This document shows, piece by piece, positions 46,462 through 55,291 of a DNA stretch of 64,000 nucleotides. The first letter of the stretch is position 1. Each line of letters starts with the position of its first letter. The DNA is from Marinomonas sargassi (GTDB lineage: Bacteria; Pseudomonadota; Gammaproteobacteria; Pseudomonadales; Marinomonadaceae). The stretch covers positions 310,001 to 374,000 of the forward strand of contig NZ_JAOVZB010000004.1 of assembly GCF_025716875.1 (NCBI RefSeq), given 5' to 3'. The notes below the pieces were generated by a model. It did no database searches. It had not been told where the DNA came from and saw only the letters and a program-made list of their open reading frames with translations. The position numbers and the translations under genes were made by a program.

Positions 46462-46944
46462 TTAATGATGATGACCGCCTTCACCATGAACATGTCCATG
46501 CTCAATTTCTTCTGCTGTAGCTTCACGCACTTCAATAATTTCCACATCAAAGTTTAAGGCTTTTCCTGCTAGTGGATGGTTACCATCAAGCATAATGCCA
46601 TCTTCTTCAACACCAATAACGGTAACAGGCTGCTGTCCACCTGGTGTTTGTGCCATAAACTGCATACCGACTTGAATATCATCTACGCCTTGGAAGTTTT
46701 CTGTAGGCACTTTTTGAATAAGCTCTTGATGAACCAAGCCATAACCCTCTTCAGGGGAAACAGCAACGGTAGCTTTATCTCCAGCCACTTTACCTTGCAA
46801 TGCCGTATCTAGACCTTGAATAATATTTTGCGCACCACTTAAAAAAACTAACGGTTCTTGCCCAATCGAAGAATCCAATTCCTGACCTTCTTCATCCGTT
46901 AATGTGTAGTGCATACTGACAACCGCATTTTCTGAAATTTGCAT
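46462..46944 (-). CDS. slyD: FKBP-type peptidyl-prolyl isomerase SlyD
   Basis: 160 residues. FKBP core with the insert-in-flap domain (VSPEEGYG, VHQELIQKVP) and the MLDGNHPLAGKALNFDVEII strand, then a His-rich tail HGHVHGEGGHHH. In E. coli SlyD the tail binds nickel and helps load hydrogenase; here a nickel SOD operon lies about 7 kb away. AGGAG sits before the ATG. The upstream 46945-47287 gap is AT-rich and gives no gene. Confidence 0.95.
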   Translation of the reverse strand: MQISENAVVSMHYTLTDEEGQELDSSIGQEPLVFLSGAQNIIQGLDTALQGKVAGDKATVAVSPEEGYGLVHQELIQKVPTENFQGVDDIQVGMQFMAQTPGGQQPVTVIGVEEDGIMLDGNHPLAGKALNFDVEIIEVREATAEEIEHGHVHGEGGHHH

Positions 46945-47287
46945 TACCTTCTCCTGCTAAAATAAATTGGGAAAACAGAGCCTAGATATAATAAAAGCAA
47001 ATGAATATGTCATTTGCGATACAGCATAACTAAACAAACCCAAACAATGGTTTAATTCATAAATGATACCTTTCCAGATCATCAATAACTAGCAAATAAG
47101 GGATAAGCCTAAACAGTTATTTGTGTCTTTACATACCCTTATATCAATAATTAAGAATGATTCGTGATTTACAGACTTAAGTCGTAGAGGATTTATCGCC
47201 AGATTGTGATACATTGAAAAATGAAAAAAGAAACCAAACTGCTTTTAAAAATAATAAGCTTAGGTATATGTTTAGGTAGTCCATTAA

Positions 47288-50200
47288 ATGACTGTGTTCT
47301 GGGTTTTATTAGCGATATTTTATGTTTTTGGCCTATTCTGTATTGCCATATGGGGGGATAAGCAAGGCCCCAAAGCCAAAAGACTCACTCATCACCCTAT
47401 TGTATATAGCCTTTCACTCGCTATTTTCTGTACGGCATGGACATTCTATGGGGCAATAGGCGAAGCAGCTCGTTCGGGGTGGAATTATCTCCCTATCTTA
47501 CTTGGGCCTATTTTGCTTTACCGGTTTGGCTTTCCCCTATTACGTAAAATGATTAGGGTTAGCCAGAAAGAAAACATCACCTCTATTGCAGATTTCATTT
47601 CATCTCGCTATGGCAAACGCCCTATCACAGCACCGCTCATCATTTTGATATGCATGCTGGCTGTTATTCCTTATATCGCTCTACAACTAAAGGCCATCGG
47701 TTCAAGTTTCGCTCTTTTTGTCAATCAGGATGAATCGAGCATACACTTCGCGGTACTCATCGCAGCTGTACTCATCGGTGTCTTTGCTATGCTATTTGGC
47801 ACACGGAAAGTGGAAGTAACTGAGTACCGTTCAGGTATGATGCTCGCCATTGGCGCTGAGTCGCTCTTTAAATTGATTGCCATTGTGGCTCTGGGTTTGG
47901 TCGTCATCTTCATGGCCAAAAGCATTAATCTGCAAGGCTTAGCAAGAAATATTGATTCTTCGGTTTGGGCGCCAGAGCAATTTCTAAGTTTCCCTTTTAT
48001 CATGCAAACCTTTATGGCTGCTGCCGCAGTAATTTGTTTGCCTCGCCAGTTTCACGTTACCGTTGTAGACCACCAAGATAATCAACAATCAGAGCTCGCT
48101 CGATGGTTATTTCCTTTGTACTTATTGATTTTTGCCGTCATGATTCCGCCTATTGCTATTGCGGGCCAGACCTTCTTCACATCAGACGTCAATCCTGACA
48201 CCTATGTAATTCAGTTTGCTCTTATTTCAGACAACCTCGCCTTACAAATGCTGATATTTCTTGGGGGAATGTCTGCAACGACTGCCATGATTATTATGGC
48301 AACATTTTCCTTAAGTATCATGATCAGCAATGACGTGATCTTACCCATCATGTTGGCTAGAGCAAGTGCACAGCAGCAATCACTGCCTTTGTATAGTCGC
48401 AAAATCCTAATCGTACGACGTCTAGCCATTGCGGGAATATTGACCTTATCTTTCCTCTACTACAAAGAAATGGCGCACAATGATTCCCTATCTGGTATGG
48501 GTATCCTTGCTTTCTCTTTGGTATTGCAACTAATGCCGGCTGTGGTAGGAGGCCTGTATTGGAAACGAGCCCATGCTCATGGTGTATACACGGGATTAAC
48601 ACTGGGTTTTTTAACATGGGTACTGATCATGATGCTGCCATTAACAGGCGATGTCGAATGGGTGCATAGAAATGTCAAGCCAAGCTCTGAACACATTAGT
48701 TATGGCGCTTTTATTAGTCTAGTCGCCAATATCATTGGCTATGTTGTGGGGTCTCTACTCTCCACGGAGCGCCTGATAGATAGAATTCAAGCCACAGCCT
48801 TCGTGAATCCAAAAACAGAATTAGAACAGAACTTTGCAAAACCCAAAAGCAAAGCAACCAATGGCGATTTTTTTGTCTTATTAGAAACATTTTTAGGCCG
48901 CCAGAAGTGCAAGCAAGTACTGATTAGTTATGAAATAGATTACAACCAAACTATCTCTGAAAATGCCTCCCCCGATCGCCCGTTCATTGATTACTGTGAA
49001 CGCGTGTTAGGTGGAGTATTGGGGGGCTCGTCCGCAAGAACAATTATTAACTCGGTGCTGATCGACAAACAAATCCGTGTAGAAGAGATGGTGACCTACT
49101 TTGACGAAACCACTCAAGCTATTCAGTTTAGCCAGAACTTACTCTTCATCTCTATGGATAACCTCGATCAGGGTATTAGCGTTATCGATAAAGATCTTAG
49201 GGTGGTGGCGTGGAATAAAACTTACTCAACTCTCTATCCATATCCTGAAGGTATGCTAAAGGTAGGTCTTTCTGTGGAAGCTCTCATTCGTTTCAATGCC
49301 TCAAGGGGAGAATGTGGAGCAGGTGAATTAGAAGACTTGGTTAATCGCCGTTTAGATCATCTAAAACGTGGTACCAGCTACCGTTTCTTACGACGCCGTG
49401 GTAATGGCAGAGTTATTGAGATTGTTGGTAACCCTTTGCCTGACGGCGGCTTTGTGACCAGTTTCACCGACGTCACTATCCACATTGAAAGCCAGCAAGC
49501 CCTAAAAGAAGCTAATATAGACTTGGAAAATCGCGTTGTTGCACGAACACAAGAAATCCAAAGTGTTAACTACGAACTCATCCAAGAAATTGAACGACGT
49601 AACTCTGCAGAGCAAGCTCTCATCAGTGCTAAAGCCGAAGCCGAGCAAGCAAACGCCTCCAAAACAGAATTTCTCGCCTTGGCGAGCCATGACATACTGC
49701 AGCCACTAAACGCAGCCAAGCTTTATATGAGTGTCCTGCAATCCTCCAAATTACCAAAAGATAGCTCAGAGATTGTTAGCAAACTGTTTGACTCCTTAGA
49801 ATCTACTGAAACGCTAATTGCAACGCTACTAGAGATCGCCCGATTAGACCAAGGAGCTATCCAACCCAAACTAGAAGACTGTAACCTACAGGATATACTC
49901 ACACCAATTGTCGCTGAGTTCGGCGTTATCGCGGAAAACAAAAATTTATTACTAAGCTCAAGGCTTCGCCCACTGCACGTTCATACAGACCCTATTTATT
50001 TACGTCGCATTATCCAAAACTTTGTTTCGAATGCCGTAAAGTACACAGAAAAAGGTAGGGTTTTATTAGGCGTCAGATCGAGAAAAGAGCAAGTTTATGT
50101 GCAAGTTTGGGATACTGGGGTTGGTATACCAGCAGCTCAACAGGAGAAAATTTTTGAGGATTTTTACCGCTGGGAAAATAACCCTGAGCCAGGTATGGGG

Positions 50201-50740
50201 CTAGGCCTAGGACTAGTACAACGCATGCAAACACAGTTAGGTTTAGTAACAGAAATCCACTCTACACCGGGTAAAGGAAGCTGCTTTAGTATTGGAATTC
50301 CACTAGCACATCAAACTACAGCAGCCCCCTTACCCGTCAATGAGACAATAGAAGAAGTGCTTACACCACAGACTAATTGCTATGTTTGGTGCATAGATGA
50401 CGATAAAAATAACCTCCAAGCAATGAGCACATTACTCAATCACTGGCAATGTGAGTGCCAAACCTTCGATCAATTTGACGATGCGCTACAAGCTGAAGGG
50501 GTAGCAGAATTACTACTCGTAGACTACCACCTTGATGAGAATAAAGACGGCGTCTCGTTAATAAAAGCATTGAGGTTACAAGCAGGAAAAGAGATTCCTG
50601 CAGTGCTCATTACCGCAATGAGAGATCCAGAGTTGGTTGATATGTGTAAAGCAGAGAATATTACCTATATGGCGAAGCCTGCAAAACCTGCCAAATTAAG
50701 AGCATTAATCCAGCACATTCATCAATCAAGAGAAACATAA
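47288..50740 (+). CDS. Sodium:solute symporter-histidine kinase-receiver fusion, CrbS/MxtR-like
   Basis: 1150 residues. The N-terminal half (about 1-500) is a solute:sodium symporter fold of about 13 helices; a STAC-like linker and a PAS region (about 610-740) follow; HisKA has H-box ASHDILQPLNAAK with His801; the ATPase domain contains VSNAVKYTEKG, VWDTGVGIP and GLGLGLV; the C-terminal receiver has Asp1079 in LLVDYHLDENKDG. In Vibrio and Pseudomonas CrbS/MxtR senses acetate-like ligands and controls acs through CrbR/ErdR. A terminator follows. Confidence 0.94.
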   Translation: MTVFWVLLAIFYVFGLFCIAIWGDKQGPKAKRLTHHPIVYSLSLAIFCTAWTFYGAIGEAARSGWNYLPILLGPILLYRFGFPLLRKMIRVSQKENITSIADFISSRYGKRPITAPLIILICMLAVIPYIALQLKAIGSSFALFVNQDESSIHFAVLIAAVLIGVFAMLFGTRKVEVTEYRSGMMLAIGAESLFKLIAIVALGLVVIFMAKSINLQGLARNIDSSVWAPEQFLSFPFIMQTFMAAAAVICLPRQFHVTVVDHQDNQQSELARWLFPLYLLIFAVMIPPIAIAGQTFFTSDVNPDTYVIQFALISDNLALQMLIFLGGMSATTAMIIMATFSLSIMISNDVILPIMLARASAQQQSLPLYSRKILIVRRLAIAGILTLSFLYYKEMAHNDSLSGMGILAFSLVLQLMPAVVGGLYWKRAHAHGVYTGLTLGFLTWVLIMMLPLTGDVEWVHRNVKPSSEHISYGAFISLVANIIGYVVGSLLSTERLIDRIQATAFVNPKTELEQNFAKPKSKATNGDFFVLLETFLGRQKCKQVLISYEIDYNQTISENASPDRPFIDYCERVLGGVLGGSSARTIINSVLIDKQIRVEEMVTYFDETTQAIQFSQNLLFISMDNLDQGISVIDKDLRVVAWNKTYSTLYPYPEGMLKVGLSVEALIRFNASRGECGAGELEDLVNRRLDHLKRGTSYRFLRRRGNGRVIEIVGNPLPDGGFVTSFTDVTIHIESQQALKEANIDLENRVVARTQEIQSVNYELIQEIERRNSAEQALISAKAEAEQANASKTEFLALASHDILQPLNAAKLYMSVLQSSKLPKDSSEIVSKLFDSLESTETLIATLLEIARLDQGAIQPKLEDCNLQDILTPIVAEFGVIAENKNLLLSSRLRPLHVHTDPIYLRRIIQNFVSNAVKYTEKGRVLLGVRSRKEQVYVQVWDTGVGIPAAQQEKIFEDFYRWENNPEPGMGLGLGLVQRMQTQLGLVTEIHSTPGKGSCFSIGIPLAHQTTAAPLPVNETIEEVLTPQTNCYVWCIDDDKNNLQAMSTLLNHWQCECQTFDQFDDALQAEGVAELLLVDYHLDENKDGVSLIKALRLQAGKEIPAVLITAMRDPELVDMCKAENITYMAKPAKPAKLRALIQHIHQSRET

Positions 50741-50765
50741 AAAGGGGCTCTAAGCCCCCTTTTTA
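50741..50765 (+). terminator. Rho-independent terminator after crbS-like gene
   Basis: AAAGGGGCT and AGCCCCCTTTT pair around CTA, beginning directly at the stop codon, with TTTTTATT after. Confidence 0.9.
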
Positions 50766-50793
50766 TTAATAGTTTTCCTTAGCCGAGCAGTGA

Positions 50794-51420
50794 CTATTGT
50801 GAAGGTAAGCTAAGTCCACAGCCCGTTAATATAATTTCACTTACTGTATCACCGATACGCTTTATATCTTCTTCGCTAGTAGTTTCAATACCATTTAAAG
50901 CAACGACTTGAGCTTCAAAATCAGCATAGTGCTGGGTAGTGGCCCAAATCATATAAATTAAGCTGGCAGGATCTCTTTGTTGCATTTTTCCTGCATCCAT
51001 CCATGCTTGTAATAACTCCACGCGAGATACAAACCATGGGCGTAGCTCTTCTTTTAAATAGTCGCCTATATGCTGGGCACCACCAATCACTTCCATGGCA
51101 AAAAGGCGAGATGCAACTGGTTTGTCAAAGCTTTGTTGTAGCTTAACGCGTATGAAACGGTCCAGTACCTCCGCAGGGTTGTCTTCAAAGGTCGCCCGAT
51201 CAAAAACATCATTCCAGCCCAAAAGAGTCTGATCCAACACTTTCTTATAAAGGTTTGCCTTAGATTGAAAGTAATAAATAATATTCGGTTTCGGTAAACC
51301 AGCACGCTCAGCAATATGCTGTAGACTAGCTCCGTTAAAACCATTTAATCCAAACTCAATTTCAGCGGCATCAAGAATCTTAACAACGACTTCTTCACGG
51401 TTATTTTGACGCTTACTCAT
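50794..51420 (-). CDS. TetR-family regulator, RutR-like
   Basis: 208 residues. N-terminal HTH (ILDAAEIEFGLNGFNGASLQHIAERAGLPKPNIIYYFQSK is the TetR pattern, here in part) and a C-terminal YcdC/RutR-type ligand domain (RLFAMEVIGGAQHI, MIWATTQHYADFEAQV). In E. coli RutR binds uracil and controls pyrimidine catabolism; no rut genes lie here, so the targets are unknown. It converges on crbS. Confidence 0.88.
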   Translation of the reverse strand: MSKRQNNREEVVVKILDAAEIEFGLNGFNGASLQHIAERAGLPKPNIIYYFQSKANLYKKVLDQTLLGWNDVFDRATFEDNPAEVLDRFIRVKLQQSFDKPVASRLFAMEVIGGAQHIGDYLKEELRPWFVSRVELLQAWMDAGKMQQRDPASLIYMIWATTQHYADFEAQVVALNGIETTSEEDIKRIGDTVSEIILTGCGLSLPSQ

Positions 51421-51478
51421 AAGGAAAAAACCTTTCTCTATTCAACTAACTTAGGCGATGGAGGCTAATCAACACAGA

Positions 51479-51847
51479 TTAAGAAAACAACTCTGTCAAT
51501 TCTTCTGCTGTCGATAACTTGCCTTCATCTTCAATATTTGGAAATACAGCAATAGTGATATTGTCTAATTTTAAGCTAGGTAGCCACTCACCTTTGAAGG
51601 TATCTAAGGAAATAGACACAGGCTCACAATCTTCCCAATCTTCAATCGCCCATTGACTAGCAAACTCAGCATCGGGCCACACCATAACGCAATCACCGTC
51701 ATCGGTTTCAACCATCACGAAGCCTTCTTCGTTGCTCAAACTCCAAACTAAATTAGTGGCTTTTGCTTGCTCCACAAAATAGCTTAATCTTTCATCATCT
51801 GCAGCGACTAGTAATTGGACTCGCTCATCCATAGATAGTTCTTTCAT
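51479..51847 (-). CDS. DUF2750 protein
   Basis: 122 acidic residues matching the DUF2750 pattern: RLSYFVEQAKATNLVWSLSNEEG, VWPDAEFASQWAIEDW and FKGEWLPSL. No known activity. It is 13 bases downstream of rsuA on the same strand, so likely co-transcribed. No membrane helix or signal peptide. Confidence 0.83.
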   Translation of the reverse strand: MKELSMDERVQLLVAADDERLSYFVEQAKATNLVWSLSNEEGFVMVETDDGDCVMVWPDAEFASQWAIEDWEDCEPVSISLDTFKGEWLPSLKLDNITIAVFPNIEDEGKLSTAEELTELFS

Positions 51848-51860
51848 GTCTTAATCTCTG

Positions 51861-52547
51861 TTAAAAATACGCAACTTCTGTTTCCGTTAATTGACGGTAC
51901 CCGCCTTCATCAACGAGATCTAATGCTAGTGTACCAATCCTATCACGATGTAATGACTCCACCTTGTTACCCACTGCTGCCAACATACGTTTTACTTGAT
52001 GGTACTTACCTTCATGAATTGTCAGGTATATCTCCGTCTCACTTATGCGTTCTGCAATCGCAGGTAGTGTTGGTTTACTTTCGCCATTCAACAAAACCCC
52101 CTTCTCTAGAAGATCTAAAGTATCGTCGAAAATGGGGTCAGCTAAGGATAAACGATAACGCTTTGAGCAAGCGTTTTTAGGTGAGGTAATACGGTGCAGC
52201 CATTGACCGTCGGTAGTAAGTAGTAAAAGCCCTGTTGTGTCTTTATCCAAGCGACCAACAATATTAAGTTTTTGACCTAGGTGAGAGGGCAATAAATCGA
52301 GTACAACGGGATGTTCCGCATCTTGGTTTGCACAAACATAGCCAGCAGGTTTGTTAAGTAAATAATACCCCTCACTTGGCCAAGCAAGGAGCTCTCCGTC
52401 TAAACTAATAACATCGGTTTCTTGTACATTGTAATTGGCTTTTTTAACAATATTGCCATTTACTGTAATTCGCCCTTTAGATGCCGCTATTTTAGCTGCT
52501 TTTCGCGCTAACTCAGTAACATGGGAAATATAAAAATCAAGTCTCAA
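51861..52547 (-). CDS. rsuA: 16S rRNA pseudouridine(516) synthase RsuA-like
   Basis: Makes pseudouridine in 16S rRNA. The MRLD start agrees with RsuA; an S4 RNA-binding domain (about 1-60) precedes the catalytic domain with GRLDKDTTGLLLLTTDG carrying the catalytic Asp, and KYHQVKRMLAAVGN. The start is TTG at 52547, supported by the MRLD match. 228 residues (E. coli 231). Confidence 0.92.
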   Translation of the reverse strand: MRLDFYISHVTELARKAAKIAASKGRITVNGNIVKKANYNVQETDVISLDGELLAWPSEGYYLLNKPAGYVCANQDAEHPVVLDLLPSHLGQKLNIVGRLDKDTTGLLLLTTDGQWLHRITSPKNACSKRYRLSLADPIFDDTLDLLEKGVLLNGESKPTLPAIAERISETEIYLTIHEGKYHQVKRMLAAVGNKVESLHRDRIGTLALDLVDEGGYRQLTETEVAYF

Positions 52548-52715
52548 GTAAATTGCCTATTTAAGGTTTATCAAATCGCTATACATAAAGATGCATAATA
52601 AGAGACTTATGATACCTGAGTAGCCCTACGTTAGGAAATATTCCATAACTTAGCTCATACAGCTGAACCCAAAAAATTCTAACAGTACTGCTATTGATTT
52701 GAATGATGCTTATTC

Positions 52716-53333
52716 TTAAATATTTCCCATGTAACGACCCGGTTTGTGGTTAACAGTAATAATCAGGTTTAAAGCAAAAGCACCAATAAAAGAAATAATT
52801 ATTAGCCAGTAATCCACTACAAATACAGATAACAACACGATGCCGCAATCTATAACCATTTGAAATTTCCCCATAGAAACTCCATATTTTTCAGCTATAT
52901 AGCGAGCTAAAATATTTATACCACCTAAGCTGGCGTTATGTCGAAACAGCATAAGAAAGCCAACCCCCATTAAAAAGCCACCCGCTATACTGGCATAAAA
53001 AGGATTAACGCTCTCGAAGGACAATAACATCGGAGTTAAATCTGAAAATAATGATAGACAAAATACTGCGCAGAAAGTCTTTAACGTAAACTCCCAACCA
53101 AAATGCACTATCGCCAATATATAAAAAGGTAAATTAATCAAAAAGAAAGCTTGCCCAAAAGTTAAAGGCGATGAGTACTGAATAATAAACGCTAAACCTG
53201 CCGTTCCTCCCGTCAATAAACCAACTTGTGAGAAAAGGTTAATTGCCAAGGCTATAATCATGGTTCCAATGACCATAGCTTGAATATCCTCAAGGCGGGT
53301 ATGTTTTTGAGGGGATTGTTTACTAGTAGACAT
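52716..53333 (-). CDS. YitT-family membrane protein (DUF161)
   Basis: 205 residues with about five to six helices. MVIGTMIIALAINLFSQVGLLTGGTAGLAF and GGINILARYIAEKYG are YitT/DUF161 hallmarks. The usual C-terminal DUF2179 domain is absent, so this is the short form. Proposed to be a transporter; substrate unknown. It stands alone between rsuA and sodX. Confidence 0.87.
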   Translation of the reverse strand: MSTSKQSPQKHTRLEDIQAMVIGTMIIALAINLFSQVGLLTGGTAGLAFIIQYSSPLTFGQAFFLINLPFYILAIVHFGWEFTLKTFCAVFCLSLFSDLTPMLLSFESVNPFYASIAGGFLMGVGFLMLFRHNASLGGINILARYIAEKYGVSMGKFQMVIDCGIVLLSVFVVDYWLIIISFIGAFALNLIITVNHKPGRYMGNI

Positions 53334-53459
53334 AGATGCTCGCTTAATGAATTAGAATAAGGAAATAAACAGGTGCATGAATTCTAAGAAAATGCGACGT
53401 TAAGTCCAATATCCTAATAAAAAGCTATTTTGAAGAAATTGTATAAAGTGTCTTATTTT

Positions 53460-53762
53460 CTATACACTTTTAGTTGGACGAGAAGAACGAATACTCGTAA
53501 TAACTTTGCCGATAACACGTCTTGGGGACACCCAGCCAATTTTTTCTGACTGCATGCTTTTGTTGTTCTCTCCGCCAAGCCATAACTGACCATCGGGAGC
53601 GATGTGAAGTACTCTCTTTACGATATAACCATATAAAGCATGGTCGACCACCACAAGGTGGCCGATCATCAGTTTACGATACCAACGACTAATAAAAACG
53701 AAATCACCCTCTTCCAAAAGAGGTGACATGCTTTCTCCCTGCACTTTAATTAGCTTAAACAT
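53460..53762 (-). CDS. sodX: Nickel SOD maturation protease, S26 family
   Basis: Processes the propeptide of NiSOD to expose the N-terminal His needed for nickel binding. The S26 dyad is Ser11 in QGESMSPLL and Lys49 in YGYIVKRVL, with the GGENNKSMQSEKIGWV end typical. Only 100 residues and no membrane helix, shorter than signal peptidase I. It follows sodN by 78 bases on the same strand, the conserved sodN-sodX arrangement. Confidence 0.9.
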   Translation of the reverse strand: MFKLIKVQGESMSPLLEEGDFVFISRWYRKLMIGHLVVVDHALYGYIVKRVLHIAPDGQLWLGGENNKSMQSEKIGWVSPRRVIGKVITSIRSSRPTKSV

Positions 53763-53840
53763 TATCCACCTCTGATGCTGTGGCTAAGGCCTTCCCTTAA
53801 CTATTTTCGTATTACTTTGCCGTTCGTATTAAAAAGCCAA

Positions 53841-54338
53841 TTAGCCTTTTAGATCTGGGTAAACTGTATCAAGCATTGGTGGGTATGGGCATGCTGCACG
53901 GTATGTAGACACGCCTTTAGTCAACCAAAATGCTTCAGCGAACTCATTTACTAGCTCAACAAGTTTTTCACCGTCAGCGCGGTTAATACCTTGTTTACAC
54001 TTAGAAGCCTGCAACATAATGCTGTGTGTTAATTCATGAGCATTTGGAATTTGTTCAAACTGAGGTGCTTTGAAGTAATCGCCCCAGATGATGCGAACTG
54101 CTTCTTTAACTTCAGTACAAGCCGCTTCTTTCTCTGCAACTAAACGAGATACTTTAGCAACTTCTGCAACACCAACTTCACCTTCAACTTCTTTGATGAT
54201 GTCCATAAGGCGAACACAGCTCAAAGCCGCTAATAAAGCAGTTGATGGATCGTAAATTTTACATGGGATATCGCAATGCGCTTTAGCTGTCTTAAACTGA
54301 ACAACTTTATCTACCATTTTGATCATACTATGCATCAT
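53841..54338 (-). CDS. sodN: Nickel-containing superoxide dismutase
   Basis: Dismutates superoxide. ATG 54338, with AGAGGA about 8 bases upstream, gives 165 residues with a 20-residue propeptide ending KTAKA. The mature protein would begin with the nickel-hook HCDIPCKIYDP: His1, Cys2, Cys6 and Tyr9 of NiSOD. The mature part is about 145 residues. Earlier codons to 54416 overlap the upstream gene and lack support. It is preceded by a small His-rich membrane gene and followed by sodX; a Fur-like box starts the operon. Confidence 0.96.
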   Translation of the reverse strand: MMHSMIKMVDKVVQFKTAKAHCDIPCKIYDPSTALLAALSCVRLMDIIKEVEGEVGVAEVAKVSRLVAEKEAACTEVKEAVRIIWGDYFKAPQFEQIPNAHELTHSIMLQASKCKQGINRADGEKLVELVNEFAEAFWLTKGVSTYRAACPYPPMLDTVYPDLKG

Positions 54339-54351
54339 GGCTAACTTCCTC

Positions 54352-54549
54352 TTATTGATCGTTTTTACGGCGACGTTGAATTTGCTTATAAACCACAGCC
54401 GAAAGAATAACGCCACTTACAGCAAGTACACTTAATACGTGGATAGCGCTGCTCATCCAATGAGAATGATCATGTCCAGGGTGTGCTTGTGCAACTTGGC
54501 TTAAAACAAGAAATACACTTACTAGTAAAGTAGTAACAACAGACTTCAT
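54352..54549 (-). CDS. Small His-rich membrane protein, HupE-like N terminus
   Basis: 65 residues starting at ATG 54549 with AAGGA 6 bases upstream. A signal peptide (about 1-22) ends AQA; the mature part starts HPGHDHSHW, like the HPGH start of HupE/UreJ nickel permeases, then one membrane helix (about 36-54) and a basic tail. It is far shorter than HupE. It ends 13 bases before sodN starts and probably belongs to the same operon. A role in nickel supply is inference. Confidence 0.75.
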   Translation of the reverse strand: MKSVVTTLLVSVFLVLSQVAQAHPGHDHSHWMSSAIHVLSVLAVSGVILSAVVYKQIQRRRKNDQ

Positions 54550-54598
54550 ATATTTTTCCTTATGGTTCATGTTGAAAGTTAAAAAAATACACTAACAA

Positions 54599-55042
54599 TT
54601 AATGCTGCACCACTGCCTTAGCACTGGATACAGCTTGCGATAGAGCTTGTAACAAAGACTTTTTTTGCGACATCACGCTATTACCATGGGTTTTAGAAAA
54701 TAAATCCCACTCGAAGCGAATATGCGAGGCCGTTCTCATAATTAAGACACGGTGCTCTTCCTCCATATCCGGACGAGCAATAATAGCTTGGAGAAAGTTT
54801 ACAGCATTTTCATACTGTGTGTTAGCAGATATGTAATCTCCTAAAGAAGAATAAGACTCCGCCATATTCAAAAAGCTCACTGCTATAGCAGCAACAGAAG
54901 ATTCAGCATCCAGATGGAAGCTGTCGTCAAAAGATTGTTGAGCCTGATAAAGAGCCTCTCTGTGCAACTCTACAGCATCAGAAAAAGCATAATTTGAATG
55001 CGCCTTATTGGCCTGTCTTGTTAAACGTTCCCAGTTTTGCAT
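54599..55042 (-). CDS. Tetratricopeptide-like protein of unknown function
   Basis: 147 residues from ATG 55042, with GGGAGGG just upstream. Helical pairs such as HSNYAFSDAVELHREAL and FLNMAESYSSLGDYISANTQYENAV match TPR spacing, suggesting two or three repeats (about 5-105). No known partner. It is the first gene behind the Fur-like box in the NiSOD operon, 49 bases before the His-rich gene. Could assist NiSOD assembly, but this is unproven. Confidence 0.7.
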   Translation of the reverse strand: MQNWERLTRQANKAHSNYAFSDAVELHREALYQAQQSFDDSFHLDAESSVAAIAVSFLNMAESYSSLGDYISANTQYENAVNFLQAIIARPDMEEEHRVLIMRTASHIRFEWDLFSKTHGNSVMSQKKSLLQALSQAVSSAKAVVQH

Positions 55043-55071
55043 AGTACCCTCCCAACACAAATAAATTAAAA

Positions 55072-55090
55072 CTTAATGAGAATCATTATT
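55072..55090. promoter_or_regulatory. Fur box upstream of the NiSOD operon
   Basis: The site matches the 19-base Fur consensus at 15 positions, with core TAATGAGAATCATTATT. A second, weaker palindrome TGAGAAT-A-AATCTCA lies at 55120-55134. Both are in the divergent gap between the TPR-like gene and the adenylate-kinase-like gene at 55292, placing them well for control of the operon by iron. Confidence 0.75.
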
Positions 55091-55291
55091 ATATATAAGA
55101 AAAGAAAAATCCACCTATATGAGAATAAATCTCAATAATTAAAAGCAGCTACTAAATATTTGTTGGAAGGGCAGACTCCAAGAATATTCATTCAACTATT
55201 TGCGCTAACTAGATGAAGAAAATAACTTTTTTACTGACAACAACATCCATTCACTCTACCCTATTTGTAGGAATCAAAAAAAGGTGGAAAC

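Noticed and set aside
47221-47362. Small reading frame starting at an ATG ahead of the crbS-like gene
   Set aside because: It overlaps the crbS start, has no ribosome site before it and shows no domain; it is a frame shadow.
53820-53850. Apparent hairpin near the sodN stop as a terminator
   Set aside because: The GCC-rich segments do not pair as complements when checked base by base.
54339-54416. 26-residue extension of SodN
   Set aside because: It overlaps the upstream small gene, and ATG 54338 has a good ribosome site and gives the expected 20-residue propeptide.
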